Shown: positions 42,547 to 53,529, counted from the first letter of the stretch. The stretch is DNA of 64,000 nt from Janthinobacterium lividum (GCF_034424625.1 NZ_CP139976.1:2170001-2234000), one strand, 5' to 3'. The notes: a model not told the origin generated them from the letters alone. Program-made: numbers and translations.

Positions 42547-45387
42547 TCAGCCCGTATTGCGCAGGCCGGCCGCCACGCCATTGATCGACAGCTGGATGCC
42601 GCGGTGCACCCTTTCATCGATCCGGCTTTCCGCCGACAGGGCGCGGTTGCGCTTGATCAATTCCACCTGCAAGTGGTTCAGCGGATCGAGATAGGCGAAG
42701 CGGTTCTGGATCGAGCGTGCCAGCAGCGGATTGCCCGCCAGGCGCTCGGTATTGCCGGTGATCAGCTCCAGGCAGCGCAAGGTGTTGCCATGCTCGTCCG
42801 TGATGCGCTTGTAGATGCGTTCGCGCAAGTCCTGGTCCGCCACCAGTTCCGCATAGCGCGAGGCAATCGCCAGGTCCGTCTTGGCCAGCACCATGTCCAT
42901 ATTCGACAGCAGGGTGGCAAAGAATGGCCATTCGGCATGCATGGCGCGCAGGGTGGTGATCCTTTCATCCTGCGCGGCGCCGTCGGCCTGCCTGATCCAG
43001 GCTTCGATGGCGCTGCCAAAGCCGAACCAGCCCGGCAGCAGCAGGCGGCACTGGCCCCAGGAAAAGCCCCAGGGAATGGCGCGTAAGTCTTCGATACGCT
43101 GGTTGGCCTTGCGCGAGGCAGGGCGCGAACCGAGGTTCAGTTCGGCAATTTCCGCAATCGGCGTAGCCGAGAAGAAATACTCCGTAAACCCCGGCGTTTC
43201 ATACACGAGGTGGCGGTAGGCGTGGTAGGCGAGGTCCGACAGTTGCGCCATCACGGCTTCGAACTGCGCCAGCTGGCTGTTGCGGGCCGGATTGGCTTCC
43301 TGCGGCGCCAGGCTCGCTTCCAGGGTGGCGGCGACCAGCAATTCCAGGTTGCGCCGGCCGATTTCCGCGTTGGAAAACTTCGAGGCGATGATCTCGCCTT
43401 GCTCCGTCAGGCGGATCTGGCCGTTGACGGTGCCCGGCGGCTGGGCCAGGATGGCTTCGTAGCTGGGTCCGCCGCCACGGCCTACCGTGCCGCCGCGGCC
43501 ATGGAACAGGCGCAGCTTGACGCCGGCCTTCCGGAAATCCGCCACCAATGCCAGTTCCGCCTTGTACAGTTCCCAGTTGGAGGTGAGGAAACCGCCATCC
43601 TTGTTCGAATCGGAATAGCCGAGCATGACTTCCTGCAACTGGCCCTGCTTGGCGATCAATTGCTTGACCAAGGGCAAGGCCATGACCTGGCTCATGATGC
43701 CGGCCGCGCGCTGCAGGTCGGGTATCGTTTCGAACAGGGGGATGACCATCAGCTCGCAGCTGCTGTCGCCAGTTTGCCAGTCGGTGCACAGCAAGCCTGT
43801 TTCCTTTTGCAGCAGCAATACTTCCAGCAAGTCGGACACGGTTTCCGTGTGCGAGATGATGTAGTTGCGGATGGCCCGCGCGCCGTAGCGCTGGCGGATG
43901 TCGCGCGCCGCGCGCAGAATCGCCAGCTCGGAATCCGTTTCCGTGGCGTAGCTGATGTAGGGCGAGTACAGCAAACGCGGCTGGGCCAGTTCGTTCAGCA
44001 GCAGCGCTTGCTTATCTTCTTCGGACAGGGCCGTGTAGTCGGCGGCCACGCCGCTTTTCGCGAACAGGTCGGCCAGTACGCGTTCGTGCACGTCCGAGGT
44101 CTGGCGCATGTCGAGCGAGGCCAGGTGGAAACCGAAGATGTCGGCCGCCCGCGCCAGGGTGGCCAGGCGCGGGCGCACGAGGGCGGCGCCGTGGTGTGAC
44201 TCGAGCGAGGCGACGATGGTGCGCAAGTCGGCCACAAAGGCGGCCGCGTCAGGGTAGGCGGCTGCGGCGCCCACTTCCTTGCGCAGGATGTTGGTGGCGC
44301 CCAGGGCGCGGGCCGTGGCGGCCAGGCGCGCATAGATGCCGATCAGGGCGCGGCGGTACGGTTCGTCGCTGCGGTGCGGCGAGGCGTCCGGAGACTGGTC
44401 GGCCAGCGCCTGCAGTTCGCCGCTCACGCCCACCATCAGGGTCGAGACGGACAATTCCGCGCCCAGCGCGTGCACTTCGTCGAGGTAAAAGTCGAGGATG
44501 GTGGTGGCGTGGCGCGCCAGCGCGTGCTGCATGGTGCCCGCGTTGACGTTCGGATTGCCGTCGCGGTCGCCGCCGATCCAGCTGCCCATCTGCACGTAGG
44601 CGGCATTGATCGGTTCGATGGTGCCATTGCCGTTCGGGTACTCGGCGGCGATGTCGTCCTCGATATCGTCATACAGGCCCGGCAGTTCGCGCAGGAAGGT
44701 GATGCGGTAGTAGGACAGGGCGTTTTCGATTTCGTCGGCCACCGTCAGCTTCGAATAGCGCAGCATGCGCGTCTGCCACAGGGTGGCCACGCGCGAGCGC
44801 AGCAGCTGCATGTTGGCGTGCCGCTCTTTCGGCGTCTGCGGCAGGTCGCGCTCGGCCAGCAGGCGGGCGATGTCGTGCTCGGCGTCGAGGATGCTCTTGC
44901 GCTGCACTTCCGTCGGGTGGGCCGTCAGCACGGGGGCGATCAGGGCGTCCTGGAAGAAGGTGTCGACGGTCTTGCGCGGCACGCCGGCGGCGCGCAGTTT
45001 TTTCAGCGCGAAGCTGACGCTGCCCTTTTGCGCCGGCGAGCCTGCCAGCAAATGGGCGCGGCGGCGGCGGATGTGGTGCTGGTCTTCCGCAATGTTGGCC
45101 AGATGCGAAAAGTAGGAAAAGGCGCGCACGACGGAAATCGTCTGTTCGCGGCTCAGTTCCTTGAGCATGGCGTCGAGCTCCAGCGCGGCGCCCGCGTCCG
45201 CTTCGCGGCGGAAGCGCACGGACGTCTGGCGTATGGTTTCCACCACATTGAAGACGGCGTCGCCTTCCTGTTCGCGCAGCACGTCGCCCAGCAGGCGGCC
45301 CAGCAGGCGGATGTCTTCTTTCAGTGGCGCGTCCTTGTCGGAGCCGGCCGCTGGAACTATTTCTGGTGCTACTGCGTCATTGAGCAT
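42547..45387 (-). CDS. ppc: Phosphoenolpyruvate carboxylase
   Basis: 946 residues from the ATG at 45387; longer in-frame extensions upstream lack family sequence. Catalytic landmarks are intact: [13 protein letters not shown] (His), [45 protein letters not shown], and a C-terminus ending GLRNTG (usual QNTG). Known reaction: PEP plus bicarbonate to oxaloacetate, the anaplerotic feed to the TCA cycle, usually regulated by acetyl-CoA and aspartate. It is divergent from hemC over 198 nt, so the two genes share a promoter region. Confidence 0.97.
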   Translation of the reverse strand: MLNDAVAPEIVPAAGSDKDAPLKEDIRLLGRLLGDVLREQEGDAVFNVVETIRQTSVRFRREADAGAALELDAMLKELSREQTISVVRAFSYFSHLANIAEDQHHIRRRRAHLLAGSPAQKGSVSFALKKLRAAGVPRKTVDTFFQDALIAPVLTAHPTEVQRKSILDAEHDIARLLAERDLPQTPKERHANMQLLRSRVATLWQTRMLRYSKLTVADEIENALSYYRITFLRELPGLYDDIEDDIAAEYPNGNGTIEPINAAYVQMGSWIGGDRDGNPNVNAGTMQHALARHATTILDFYLDEVHALGAELSVSTLMVGVSGELQALADQSPDASPHRSDEPYRRALIGIYARLAATARALGATNILRKEVGAAAAYPDAAAFVADLRTIVASLESHHGAALVRPRLATLARAADIFGFHLASLDMRQTSDVHERVLADLFAKSGVAADYTALSEEDKQALLLNELAQPRLLYSPYISYATETDSELAILRAARDIRQRYGARAIRNYIISHTETVSDLLEVLLLQKETGLLCTDWQTGDSSCELMVIPLFETIPDLQRAAGIMSQVMALPLVKQLIAKQGQLQEVMLGYSDSNKDGGFLTSNWELYKAELALVADFRKAGVKLRLFHGRGGTVGRGGGPSYEAILAQPPGTVNGQIRLTEQGEIIASKFSNAEIGRRNLELLVAATLEASLAPQEANPARNSQLAQFEAVMAQLSDLAYHAYRHLVYETPGFTEYFFSATPIAEIAELNLGSRPASRKANQRIEDLRAIPWGFSWGQCRLLLPGWFGFGSAIEAWIRQADGAAQDERITTLRAMHAEWPFFATLLSNMDMVLAKTDLAIASRYAELVADQDLRERIYKRITDEHGNTLRCLELITGNTERLAGNPLLARSIQNRFAYLDPLNHLQVELIKRNRALSAESRIDERVHRGIQLSINGVAAGLRNTG

Positions 45388-45505
45388 AATAAAGAACCAA
45401 AGTAAGTGTAAAAGCAAGGGAATGTGGATCGCACCGGGCGTTTGGCCGCAGAGGGGAGGGGGCGCATGATAAAATTTGTGGTCTTCAACATGGACGCTAG
45501 CCTGA

Positions 45506-45524
45506 CTTGGCCTTCTAGGCCAAG
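45506..45524 (+). promoter_or_regulatory. Hairpin/dyad in the ppc-hemC divergent region
   Basis: CTTGGCC (45506-45512), loop TTCTA, GGCCAAG (45518-45524), a perfect 7-bp stem 61 nt before the hemC ATG. A -10-like TTATAG follows. It may be an operator or a leader hairpin of hemC. Confidence 0.4.
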
Positions 45525-45585
45525 GGATAACGATTATAGCGACGCCAGGCGCCTTTTCGATACAAATTGATATCGGACGGGCCAA

Positions 45586-46656
45586 ATGGCAACGATAATG
45601 ACAACGACAGCCACAGCGAAAGAACTTGTTTTGAAAGCATCCGAATTGACCCCGAATGAATTGCCCGTGAACGAATTGACGCCGAAGATTCCCGCCCGCC
45701 TGGTGATCGCCACGCGCGAGAGCCGTCTTGCCATGTGGCAAGCTGAACACGTGCGCGCCCGTTTGGCTGCCCTGTATCCGCAGTGTAGCGTTGAAATTCT
45801 CGGCATGACCACACGCGGCGACCAGATTCTGGACCGCGCCCTGTCCAAGGTAGGCGGCAAGGGCCTGTTCGTCAAGGAGCTGGAAGTGGCGATGGAAGAA
45901 GGCCGCGCCGACCTGGCCGTGCATTCGCTGAAAGACGTGCCGATGGAATTGCCGGAAGGCTTTGCCCTGGCTGCCATCCTCGAGCGCGAAGACCCGCGCG
46001 ATGCGTTCGTCTCGAACGATTACGCCAGCCTGGCCGACTTGCCGCATGGCGCCGTCGTCGGCACCAGCAGCCTGCGCCGCCAGTCGCTGATCGCCGCGCG
46101 CTATCCGCACCTGACGATTTTACCGCTGCGCGGCAACCTCGATACGCGTTTGGGTAAGCTGGACCGTGGCGACTACGCCGCCATCATCCTGGCCGCCGCC
46201 GGCTTGAAACGCCTGGGCCTGGCGTCGCGCATCCGCGCCGTGCTGGCGCCGGAAGACAGCCTGCCGGCCGCCGGCCAGGGCGCCATGGCGATCGAAATCC
46301 GCAGCGGGCGCGCCGACGGCGCCGACCTGGTGCGCCTGCTGGCGCCGCTGAACCACACCGATACGGCGCAAGCCGTCACGGCCGAGCGCAAGGTGTCGAA
46401 GATCTTCGGCGGCAGCTGCCAGATTCCGCTGGCCGCGTTCGCGACAGTCGACGGTGGCAACATGCGCTTGCGCGCCATGGTCGCCACGCCGGATGGCGCG
46501 CGCATGGCCAGCGCCGACGTCAGTGGCCCGGCCGGTGCGCCGGAACAGCTGGGCGAGCAGGTGGCCGAACTGCTGCGCGGGCAAGATGCCGCCGGCATCC
46601 TCGCCTCGTGCGCCGTCACACCCGACAACCATGAAGGCCTGGCGCCGCATGCCTGA
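45586..46656 (+). CDS. hemC: Hydroxymethylbilane synthase (porphobilinogen deaminase)
   Basis: 356 residues; the family is usually about 310, and the first 35 residues here are a Thr/Glu/Pro-rich extension before [20 protein letters not shown]. Family motifs: [49 protein letters not shown], and the dipyrromethane-attaching Cys in [11 protein letters not shown]. An ATG at 45598 is an alternative start. Reaction: condenses four porphobilinogens to hydroxymethylbilane for haem. hemD overlaps its 3' end by 8 nt. Confidence 0.95.
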   Translation: MATIMTTTATAKELVLKASELTPNELPVNELTPKIPARLVIATRESRLAMWQAEHVRARLAALYPQCSVEILGMTTRGDQILDRALSKVGGKGLFVKELEVAMEEGRADLAVHSLKDVPMELPEGFALAAILEREDPRDAFVSNDYASLADLPHGAVVGTSSLRRQSLIAARYPHLTILPLRGNLDTRLGKLDRGDYAAIILAAAGLKRLGLASRIRAVLAPEDSLPAAGQGAMAIEIRSGRADGADLVRLLAPLNHTDTAQAVTAERKVSKIFGGSCQIPLAAFATVDGGNMRLRAMVATPDGARMASADVSGPAGAPEQLGEQVAELLRGQDAAGILASCAVTPDNHEGLAPHA

Positions 46657-47431
46657 CACCGTGGTGATCACGCGGCCCGCGGCGCAAGCGGGGCCGCTGG
46701 CCGCCAAAATCGCGGCGCTGGGCTTGCCCGTGCAACTGCTGCCGCTGCTGGAAATCCACGCGCTTGACGGCGCAGAGGAATGCGCGCAGCTGCAAGCCGT
46801 GCTGGCGCGCCTGGCCGAATATGACCTGGTGGCGTTCGTCTCGCCCAACGCCATCGACTGCGTCTTTGCGCACTTGCCCGCCTGGCCGCCAGGCCTGCCG
46901 CTGGCCGTGGTGGGCGAGGGCAGCAGGATGGCATTGGGGGCGCATGGCGTCACGGATGCGAATGCCAGCATCACGAGTCCGCTCGATACGGCGCGCAGCG
47001 ATTCCGAACATCTGTTGCTGGCGCTGGACTTGCCGGCCCTGCGCGGCAAGCGCGTGCTGATCGTGCGCGGCGATGGCGGACGCGATTATCTGGCCGACGG
47101 CTTGCGCGCCGCGGGCGCCGCAGTCGAGTTCGTCACGGCCTACCGCCGCAAGGTGCCGAAGCTGACGCCGGCCTTGCGGGCGACCCTGGAAAATCTGTTG
47201 CAGCATAATAATGACTGGATCATCACCAGCTCGGAAGCGCTGCGCGGTCTGCTGGCGCTGCTGGGCGAAATGGATGCTGAAAAGACAGTTGTTGTGAAAA
47301 TGCAACAGCAGCATCTGATCGTGCCGCACGCCCGCATTGCACAAACGGCGGCGGCCCTGGGTTTTGCCCGTGTCACCTTGACAGGATCAGGCGACGCAGG
47401 AGTGCTCGCCGCGTTACAATCACGACCATGA
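46649..47431 (+). CDS. hemD: Uroporphyrinogen-III synthase
   Basis: 260 residues from the ATG at 46649, overlapping the hemC end; an ATG at 46631 is also in frame. N-terminal [20 protein letters not shown], then [11 protein letters not shown] and [20 protein letters not shown]; the C-terminal half has [13 protein letters not shown]. This is the low-conservation two-domain HemD fold. Reaction: closes hydroxymethylbilane to uroporphyrinogen III with ring D inversion. The tight overlap with hemC and with hemX (4 nt) shows one operon. Confidence 0.92.
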   Translation: MPDTVVITRPAAQAGPLAAKIAALGLPVQLLPLLEIHALDGAEECAQLQAVLARLAEYDLVAFVSPNAIDCVFAHLPAWPPGLPLAVVGEGSRMALGAHGVTDANASITSPLDTARSDSEHLLLALDLPALRGKRVLIVRGDGGRDYLADGLRAAGAAVEFVTAYRRKVPKLTPALRATLENLLQHNNDWIITSSEALRGLLALLGEMDAEKTVVVKMQQQHLIVPHARIAQTAAALGFARVTLTGSGDAGVLAALQSRP

Positions 47432-48576
47432 ACGAAATGCCTACACTCTCCGAACCGAATGCAACGCCTGGCAGCGCCGTGAAGACGGCGCCGCAGGCGG
47501 CCGACCAACCTGCCGGCCGCGCGCCGACCCTGCTCGAACAGCTGCAAAAGCCCATGAGCATCGCCGTCATCGTACTGGCCGTGCTGCTGGCTGCGCAAAG
47601 CTGGTCGACCAGCAAGCAGATCCGCAACCTGCGCGAAGAAGTGGCCAAGCGCCTGCAAAAGGGCGATGTCAGCAATGCCGAAACGGGCGTGCTGGCGCGC
47701 AACGTGCAAGAAGGCACGAAAGAGCTGGAAATCAAGGTGGGCGCGCTGGAAAACCGCCAGAGCGAAACGCAAAGCCAGCAGCTGGCGCTGGAGCAACTGT
47801 ACAACGACTTGTCGAAGAACCGCGACGAGTGGGCGCTGACGGAAATCGAGCAAGTGCTGTCGACGGCCAGCCAGCAGCTGCAGCTGGCCGGCAACGTGCC
47901 CGGCGCGCTGATCGCCCTGCAAAACGCGGACCGTAGCCTGTCGCGTTCCGACAAGCCGCAATTCATCACCATCCGCCGCGCCATCGGGCGCGACATGGAA
48001 AAGCTCAAGGCCCTGCCCAGCGTCGATTCGACGGGCGTGGCCCTGCGCCTCGATGCCGTGATCGCCCAGGTCGACTCCCTGCCGATGCTGTCCGACGAAA
48101 CGCCGGCCTTGCCGGCCGCGCCGGAAAAACCGGGCAAGGCCAAGCCCGTGCGCGATGCGAGCGGCAAGCTGATGGGACCGCCTGCGCCGGAACCGCTGCT
48201 GCAAAAAGTGCGCGACGGCTGGAATACCTGGAGCGGCGACATGTGGGCCGACGTGCGTCAATTGATCCGCATCCGCCGCGTCGATACGCCGGAAGCGCTG
48301 ATGCTGTCGCCGACGCAATCGTATTTCTTGCGTGAAAACGTCAAGCTGCGCCTGCTCAATGCCCGCATGGCCTTGTTGTCGCGCAATGAAACGGCCTTCC
48401 GCAACGACTTGATCGCGGCGCAGGATGCTCTGGCCAAGTATTTCGATACCCGCGCCAAGAGCACGCAGACGGCGCAAGCCCTGCTGCGCCAGGTGCAGGG
48501 CAGCAACCTGGCCATCGAGATGCCAACCTTGTCCGACAGCCTGACGGCTGTGCGCAACTACAAAGCGAAGTCCTGA
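47428..48576 (+). CDS. hemX: HemX-type membrane protein
   Basis: 382 residues overlapping hemD by 4 nt. A cytoplasmic N-terminal stretch is followed by one membrane helix (about 43-60, MSIAVIVLAVLLAAQSW) and a coiled-coil (LREEVAKRLQKGDVSNAETG through LENRQSETQSQQLALEQLYN). The rest is a periplasmic helical domain with EIEQVLSTASQQLQLAGNVP and VRQLIRIRRVDTPEALMLSP. It matches the HemX family coupled to haem genes, sometimes annotated as a uroporphyrinogen-III methylase, though no methylase motif is present. A role in haem-pathway organisation is inferred. Confidence 0.88.
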   Translation: MNEMPTLSEPNATPGSAVKTAPQAADQPAGRAPTLLEQLQKPMSIAVIVLAVLLAAQSWSTSKQIRNLREEVAKRLQKGDVSNAETGVLARNVQEGTKELEIKVGALENRQSETQSQQLALEQLYNDLSKNRDEWALTEIEQVLSTASQQLQLAGNVPGALIALQNADRSLSRSDKPQFITIRRAIGRDMEKLKALPSVDSTGVALRLDAVIAQVDSLPMLSDETPALPAAPEKPGKAKPVRDASGKLMGPPAPEPLLQKVRDGWNTWSGDMWADVRQLIRIRRVDTPEALMLSPTQSYFLRENVKLRLLNARMALLSRNETAFRNDLIAAQDALAKYFDTRAKSTQTAQALLRQVQGSNLAIEMPTLSDSLTAVRNYKAKS

Positions 48577-48580
48577 GCCC

Positions 48581-49777
48581 ATGCGTCTATTTCTCTGGTT
48601 ACTCGCCCTGATGGCCGCGGCGATCGGTATCGCCGTGACGGCCCGTTTCAATCCCGGCAACGTGGTGCTGTTCTATCCGCCGTACCGCATCGACTTGTCG
48701 CTGAACTTTTTCCTGCTGCTGCAGGTCGTGCTGTTCGTGCTGCTGTACCTGCTGGTGCGCGCCGTGCGCGCCACCGTGCGCATGCCGGCGCAAGTGGCGG
48801 CCTATCGCCAGCGCAAGCGTGAGCGCGACGGCAACAAGGGCTTGCGCGAAGCCTTGAAAGCCCTGTTCGAAGGCCGTTTCGGCCATGCCGAGAAGGCTGC
48901 CTTGCGCGCCGCCGAGCTGGAAGAAAACGCCGGCCTGGCCGCGCTGATCGGCGCGCGCGCCGCGCACCGCATGCGCCAGTCCGAACGCCGCGACAGTTGG
49001 CTGTCGCGTGTCGAAGGCGATGCCAGCCTGAAGACAGCGCGGCTGATGACGGTGACGGAATTGCTGGTCGACGACCACCAGCCGGAAGCGGCCCTGGCCG
49101 CCGTGCGCGAACTCAATGCCAGCGGTACGCGCCATATCCACGCGCTGCAATGGTCGCTGAAAGCCGAGCAGCAGGCGAAGAACTGGCCGGAAGTGCTGCG
49201 CCTCGTGCGTTCGCTCGACAAGCACCGCGCCCTGCATCCGGCCCTGTCGTCGCGCCTGCGCGAACTGGCTTACGACCATTTGCTGTCCGACCCGTCGCAT
49301 GACGCCGAATCGCTGATGCGCGTGTGGTCCACCGTGCCGAGCGCGGACCGGGTCAAGCCGTATATCGCCTGCCGCGCCGCCACGGCCCTGAATGCGCGCG
49401 GCCTGCACGACGAAGCGCGCCTCGTGTGCGAAGAGTCGCTGGCCGCCGACTGGGACGAGCGCGTCGTGCGCGCCTACCGCGAAGCGGCGGCGCCGAGCGG
49501 CACGCCGGCCCTGCTGCTGCAGATCGAGCATTGCGAGCAATGGATGAAACAGCGTCCGCTGGATGCGGAACTGGCGCTGACCCTGGGCACCCTGTGCCTC
49601 AAGCAAAAACTGTGGGGCAAGGCCCAGCGCCATCTGGAGCAGGCCTTGTCGGATGCGAACGAGCCGCAGATGGTGCGCGACGCCCACCTGAAGCTGGCGC
49701 AGATGCACGACGCCTTGCAGCAGACGGAACAGGCTGCAGCGCATTACCGGCAGTGCGCGCTGGCGACCATCCTGTAA
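48581..49777 (+). CDS. hemY: HemY-type TPR membrane protein
   Basis: 398 residues starting 4 nt after the hemX stop. Two N-terminal membrane helices (LFLWLLALMAAAIGIAVTAR; LNFFLLLQVVLFVLLYLLVR) with the HemY-N motif NPGNVVLFYPPYRIDLSLN between them. TPR-type helices follow to the end (ALKALFEGRFGHAEKAALRA; LKLAQMHDALQQTEQAAAHY). This is the proteobacterial HemY, distinct from the protoporphyrinogen oxidase of the same name in Firmicutes. Last gene of the hem operon. Confidence 0.92.
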   Translation: MRLFLWLLALMAAAIGIAVTARFNPGNVVLFYPPYRIDLSLNFFLLLQVVLFVLLYLLVRAVRATVRMPAQVAAYRQRKRERDGNKGLREALKALFEGRFGHAEKAALRAAELEENAGLAALIGARAAHRMRQSERRDSWLSRVEGDASLKTARLMTVTELLVDDHQPEAALAAVRELNASGTRHIHALQWSLKAEQQAKNWPEVLRLVRSLDKHRALHPALSSRLRELAYDHLLSDPSHDAESLMRVWSTVPSADRVKPYIACRAATALNARGLHDEARLVCEESLAADWDERVVRAYREAAAPSGTPALLLQIEHCEQWMKQRPLDAELALTLGTLCLKQKLWGKAQRHLEQALSDANEPQMVRDAHLKLAQMHDALQQTEQAAAHYRQCALATIL

Positions 49778-49802
49778 GCCTTGCAGATCATTTCCTCGGA
49801 CG

Positions 49803-49839
49803 TAAAAAAGCCGTTCAGTGCAGACTGAACGGCTTTTTC
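49803..49839. terminator. Bidirectional terminator, hemY / gcd
   Basis: AAAAAAGCCGTTCAG, loop TGCAGA, CTGAACGGCTTTTT: a 12-bp or longer stem between convergent genes, with A and T flanks. Confidence 0.93.
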
Positions 49840-49882
49840 TTTGTGCGCACCCCATGGCGGAGTGCGCTGCTACCTGGCTAAC

Positions 49883-52309
49883 TTACTTCTTCGGTGCCGC
49901 AGTGCCTTCCGGCAAGGCATATGCGACCAGGGTGTCGCTCATCTTCGTGCCCAGCGAACCGTGGCCGCCGGCCATGACGACGACGAACTGGCGTCCAGAC
50001 TTGTTCGACACGTAGCTCATCGGCGTAGCCTGGCCGCCGGCCGGCAGGCGGGCTTTCCAGATTACTTTACCGTTGCTGACGTCGTAGCCGCGGATGTAAT
50101 AGTCGAGCGTGCTGCTGAGGAAGGTCACGCCGCCACCGGTGGTGACCATGCCTCCCAGGCTGGGCACGCCCAGTGGCAGCGGAATCGGCACGGGGCCGCT
50201 GTCGCGCGTGGTGCCGTTCTTGTGCATCCACACTTTTTTCATGGTGCGCAGGTCGACGGCGGCCACATAGCCCCACGGCGGTGCCTGGCATGGGAAGCCC
50301 AGCGGCGACAGGAATGCCTTGATTTCCACGGCGAACGGGACGCCCGTCTGCGGCTGCAAGCCCATTTCGCCGCCCGTGCCACCCTTGGCCGTCGTTTCCG
50401 CGCGCGGCACGAGTTTTTCCAGGAAGCCCATGTAGTCAGGGTTGACGATCAACAACTGGCGCACGGGGTCGATGGCCGCGCCACCCCATTCGAAGATGCC
50501 GAGCGGGCCCGGCGAGATGACGGCGCCCTTGCCGGCCGTTTGCGGCGTGAACGGGCCTTCATAGCGGCGTTCCTTGAAGATGATGCGGCAAGCGAGCTGG
50601 TCGAACGGCGTGGTGCCCCACATGTCCGCTTCGCTGATATTGCGCTCAGGCAAGAAGGTCAGGGCCGAGAACGGCTGCGTGGGCGACAGGGTGTCGCCAG
50701 CGGCTGGATTGCTCGTCGGCACGGGTTTTTCCGGCGCCGGCACGACCAGGCTGCCGTCGCGGCGGTCGATCACATAGATGTCGCCCCGTTTTGTCGTGGC
50801 CACGACGGAAGGCACCTTGCCTTTGGGCGTGTCGATGTCGACCAGCGACGGCTGGCCGCCGATATCCATGTCCCAGATATCGTGGTGGACGGTCTGGTAG
50901 ACCCAGCGTACCTTACCCGTCGCCAGGTCCAGTGCGACGATGGCGCTGTTGAATTTCTCGCCATTCTTGTTGCGGTTGCCGCCCCAGGTGTCGGGGGTTT
51001 CATTGCCCATCGGGATGTACACCATGCCCAGCTTTTCATCGATGCTGGCCACGCCCCACGAATTGGGCGAGTTGTTGGTGTAGTTCTTGCCTTCAGGGAA
51101 GGGGGCCGTATCTTCCGGCGTGGCCGGGTCCCAGTTCCACATCAGCTTGCCGGTGACGGGATCGTAGCCGCGGATCACGCCCGATGGCTCTTCCGTCGAA
51201 TGGTTGTCCGTCACGCTGGCGGCGATCACGGCCATTTTCTGCGAGACGGCCGGCGGCGATGTTGGCATCAGGAAACCGCGCTTGATCATGGCCATGTTTT
51301 TATACAGGTTGACGACGCCGTTGTTGCCAAAGCTCTTGCACGACTCGCCCGTATCGGCATTGACGGCGATCATGGTGCCGTCCATGGTCGGCGCCAGGAT
51401 GCGGCGCGGGCATTCCATGTCGGCAGCTTCAGGGGCGGGATTGTTCTTCGCGCGGCCCGCGTTGACGTCCCAGTACGCCACGCCACGGCAGATCATGTGC
51501 TGGTAGCTGGCAGCATCGCGGTTGATCTTCGGATCGTGGCGCCAGATTTCCTTGCCCGTGTCCGGGTTCAGGGCGATGACGATATTGTGCGGCGTGCACA
51601 GGTACAGCATGTCATTGACCTTCAGCGGCGTGACTTCGTTGGCGATCTCGCCCGGGTCGTTCGGTCCCTTGAAGTCGCCCGTGTGGTAGGTCCAGGCCTC
51701 TTTCAAGCCGGAAATATTCGCCGGCGTGATCTGCGCGGCGGGTGCGTAGCGGTCGCCATAGCCGGAGCGGCCATACGCGGACCAGTCGTTGTGCTCGACG
51801 CCGGGCGACAGATCGCCGCTGGCGGTGGCGGCCATGTTTTCGGCTGGCACGTCGCCATGCAGGTCATGGTAATCCTGGAACAGGGCGATGACGCCGGCGA
51901 TGACGGTCAAGGCCACGGCGGCGGAGAGGGCCGTCTTGCCCGCCTGCCCCTGTTTTGCCGCGGCCGGTGGCGCCAGGCGGCGGCTGACGAAGGGCAGCAG
52001 CAGCCAGACGGCGGCGGCAAACCAGATGTCTAGGCGCGGCAGCAATTGCCACCAGTCGAATTTCACTTCAATGACGGACCAGATCAGGGTGGCGAGCAGC
52101 AGCAGCGCCATGAACGGTTGCGCGCTGCGCTTGCCCTGGAATACCAGCGCGCCGGCGATCAGCATGCCTATACCGGCCAGCAAGTAGTACCAGGAGCCGC
52201 CAAGCGTGGCCAGCCAGATGCCGCCGCCCAGCAGGGCGAGGCCGAACAGAATGAAAATAACGCCGGTGACCTTTAATAAAGGACCGGGCCGGAAAGAGGG
52301 AATCATCAT
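49883..52309 (-). CDS. gcd: Membrane-bound PQQ-dependent glucose dehydrogenase
   Basis: 808 residues. Five N-terminal membrane helices (about 10-145) anchor it. An eight-blade propeller then carries the PQQ site: HNDWSAYGRSGYGDRYAPAA, WTYHTGDFKGPND, VYQTVHHDIWDMDIGGQPSL, KRGDIYVIDRRDG and GVTFLSSTLDYYIRGYDVSN. Reaction: periplasmic oxidation of glucose (or quinate/shikimate in close relatives) to gluconolactone, electrons to ubiquinone. No pqq biosynthesis genes are in the window. Glucose is the most likely substrate but the subfamily is not certain. Confidence 0.93.
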   Translation of the reverse strand: MMIPSFRPGPLLKVTGVIFILFGLALLGGGIWLATLGGSWYYLLAGIGMLIAGALVFQGKRSAQPFMALLLLATLIWSVIEVKFDWWQLLPRLDIWFAAAVWLLLPFVSRRLAPPAAAKQGQAGKTALSAAVALTVIAGVIALFQDYHDLHGDVPAENMAATASGDLSPGVEHNDWSAYGRSGYGDRYAPAAQITPANISGLKEAWTYHTGDFKGPNDPGEIANEVTPLKVNDMLYLCTPHNIVIALNPDTGKEIWRHDPKINRDAASYQHMICRGVAYWDVNAGRAKNNPAPEAADMECPRRILAPTMDGTMIAVNADTGESCKSFGNNGVVNLYKNMAMIKRGFLMPTSPPAVSQKMAVIAASVTDNHSTEEPSGVIRGYDPVTGKLMWNWDPATPEDTAPFPEGKNYTNNSPNSWGVASIDEKLGMVYIPMGNETPDTWGGNRNKNGEKFNSAIVALDLATGKVRWVYQTVHHDIWDMDIGGQPSLVDIDTPKGKVPSVVATTKRGDIYVIDRRDGSLVVPAPEKPVPTSNPAAGDTLSPTQPFSALTFLPERNISEADMWGTTPFDQLACRIIFKERRYEGPFTPQTAGKGAVISPGPLGIFEWGGAAIDPVRQLLIVNPDYMGFLEKLVPRAETTAKGGTGGEMGLQPQTGVPFAVEIKAFLSPLGFPCQAPPWGYVAAVDLRTMKKVWMHKNGTTRDSGPVPIPLPLGVPSLGGMVTTGGGVTFLSSTLDYYIRGYDVSNGKVIWKARLPAGGQATPMSYVSNKSGRQFVVVMAGGHGSLGTKMSDTLVAYALPEGTAAPKK

Positions 52310-52932
52310 ATTCCTTTTTGCAAGGATTTATCGGTGGCGCGTGATGCGTCATATTGAATTCAGGGAAGGCGTCGATTGCAGAATATACAAAGTTTGGAAT
52401 CACCAGAATGTTATAGTTTATCAGAATTGATGATTTTCTTCTGGTAGTGCCATTTTTTGGCGGGATCGCCATTTGAATCAAATAAACGCTTCAAATAAGC
52501 GCAAATATTATGCTGGAAGGGGGAGTTTCGGGGCTGGGAGTGTGATCGGTGAAGCATGTTGAGGCGATCGCGTCATCATGTGCCTGCATCGCAGGGAGAA
52601 TAAGGCTGAAACAGTTGTTATAAGTGGCTGCAATAAATGCAATGAAAATTATAATAACCATGTCTATCGTGTGGTGATATTGAAATGAAAATATGAAGAT
52701 ATTCAAGGTATTAACTCAGGATTGACGGTAGTAATGCTTAAATGTTTCTACTTATTATGTCCGGCAACTCGTTTATTCTTTCGCCGGCAGGCTGCGGGGG
52801 CCGGCGGGCCATGCATGCCACTGTTGCTGGCGGGACGCGCAAATCGCCGGCGGGCCGCTGCTGCATCGCACAAGCTGCCTGTACTTCGCTATAATTACGC
52901 GGTTAAAACACAATCCGCTAATGAGGAACCCC
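52310..52932. other. AT-rich intergenic region, gcd / ppa
   Basis: 623 nt. The part from about 52320 to 52760 is strikingly AT-rich compared with the rest of the window. An open frame at 52491-52706 (minus) has no ribosome site and no family-like sequence. Near ppa there is a -10-like TATAAT at 52890-52895 without a clear -35, and a GAGGAA ribosome site at 52922-52927. I see no transposase remnant or convincing stem-loop. Confidence 0.55.
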
Positions 52933-53475
52933 ATGAGTTTGAATAACGTCTCTTCCGGCCGCGACCTGCCGAACGATTTCAACGTCGTCATCGAAATCCC
53001 GATGAACGCCGATCCGATCAAGTACGAAGTCGACAAGGAAAGCGGCGCGATTTTCGTCGATCGCTTCATGGGTACCGCCATGCATTACCCGTGCAACTAC
53101 GGCTACGTGCCGAACACCCTGTCGCCGGACGGCGACCCGGTCGACGTGCTGGTCATCACCCCGTTCCCGCTGATCCCGGGCGTGGTCGTGCGCTGCCGTC
53201 CTATCGGCGTGCTGAAAATGACCGACGAGTCGGGCGAAGACGCGAAAGTGCTGGCCGTGCCAGTCGACAAGGTCCTGTCGATCTACAGCCACTGGCAAAA
53301 GCCGGAAGACTTGAACGAACTGCGTTTGCGCCAGATCCAGCATTTCTTTGAACACTACAAAGATCTGGAAAAAGGCAAATGGGTCAAGATCGACGGCTGG
53401 TATGGTCCTGAAGTGGCCAAGGAAGAAATCCTGAACGGCGTCGCCGCGTTCAAGGCTGATGCCGCCAAAGCATAA
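52933..53475 (+). CDS. ppa: Inorganic pyrophosphatase
   Basis: 180 residues from the ATG at 52933 with GAGGAA upstream. Family I signature: [40 protein letters not shown] (Glu/Asp/Tyr of the active site), then [13 protein letters not shown] and [17 protein letters not shown]. Reaction: Mg-dependent hydrolysis of pyrophosphate, pulling biosynthetic reactions forward. Single gene with its own terminator. Confidence 0.97.
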   Translation: MSLNNVSSGRDLPNDFNVVIEIPMNADPIKYEVDKESGAIFVDRFMGTAMHYPCNYGYVPNTLSPDGDPVDVLVITPFPLIPGVVVRCRPIGVLKMTDESGEDAKVLAVPVDKVLSIYSHWQKPEDLNELRLRQIQHFFEHYKDLEKGKWVKIDGWYGPEVAKEEILNGVAAFKADAAKA

Positions 53476-53485
53476 GAACACCCAG

Positions 53486-53529
53486 TAAAAAAACGCTCCC
53501 CGCCAGCGATGGTCGGGAGCGTTTTTTTA
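53486..53529. terminator. Bidirectional terminator, ppa / DUF482 gene
   Basis: A-tract, ACGCTCCC, a 14-nt loop, GGGAGCGT, T-tract. It overlaps the leftward gene's stop codon. Confidence 0.9.

Noticed and set aside
42547..46110. Longer ppc frame extending beyond 45387
   Set aside because: The extra 240 codons run through the hemC start region on the opposite strand and carry no PEP-carboxylase sequence.
52491..52706. 71-codon minus-strand frame in the AT-rich gap
   Set aside because: No ribosome site, hydrophobic start by AT bias and no recognisable family.
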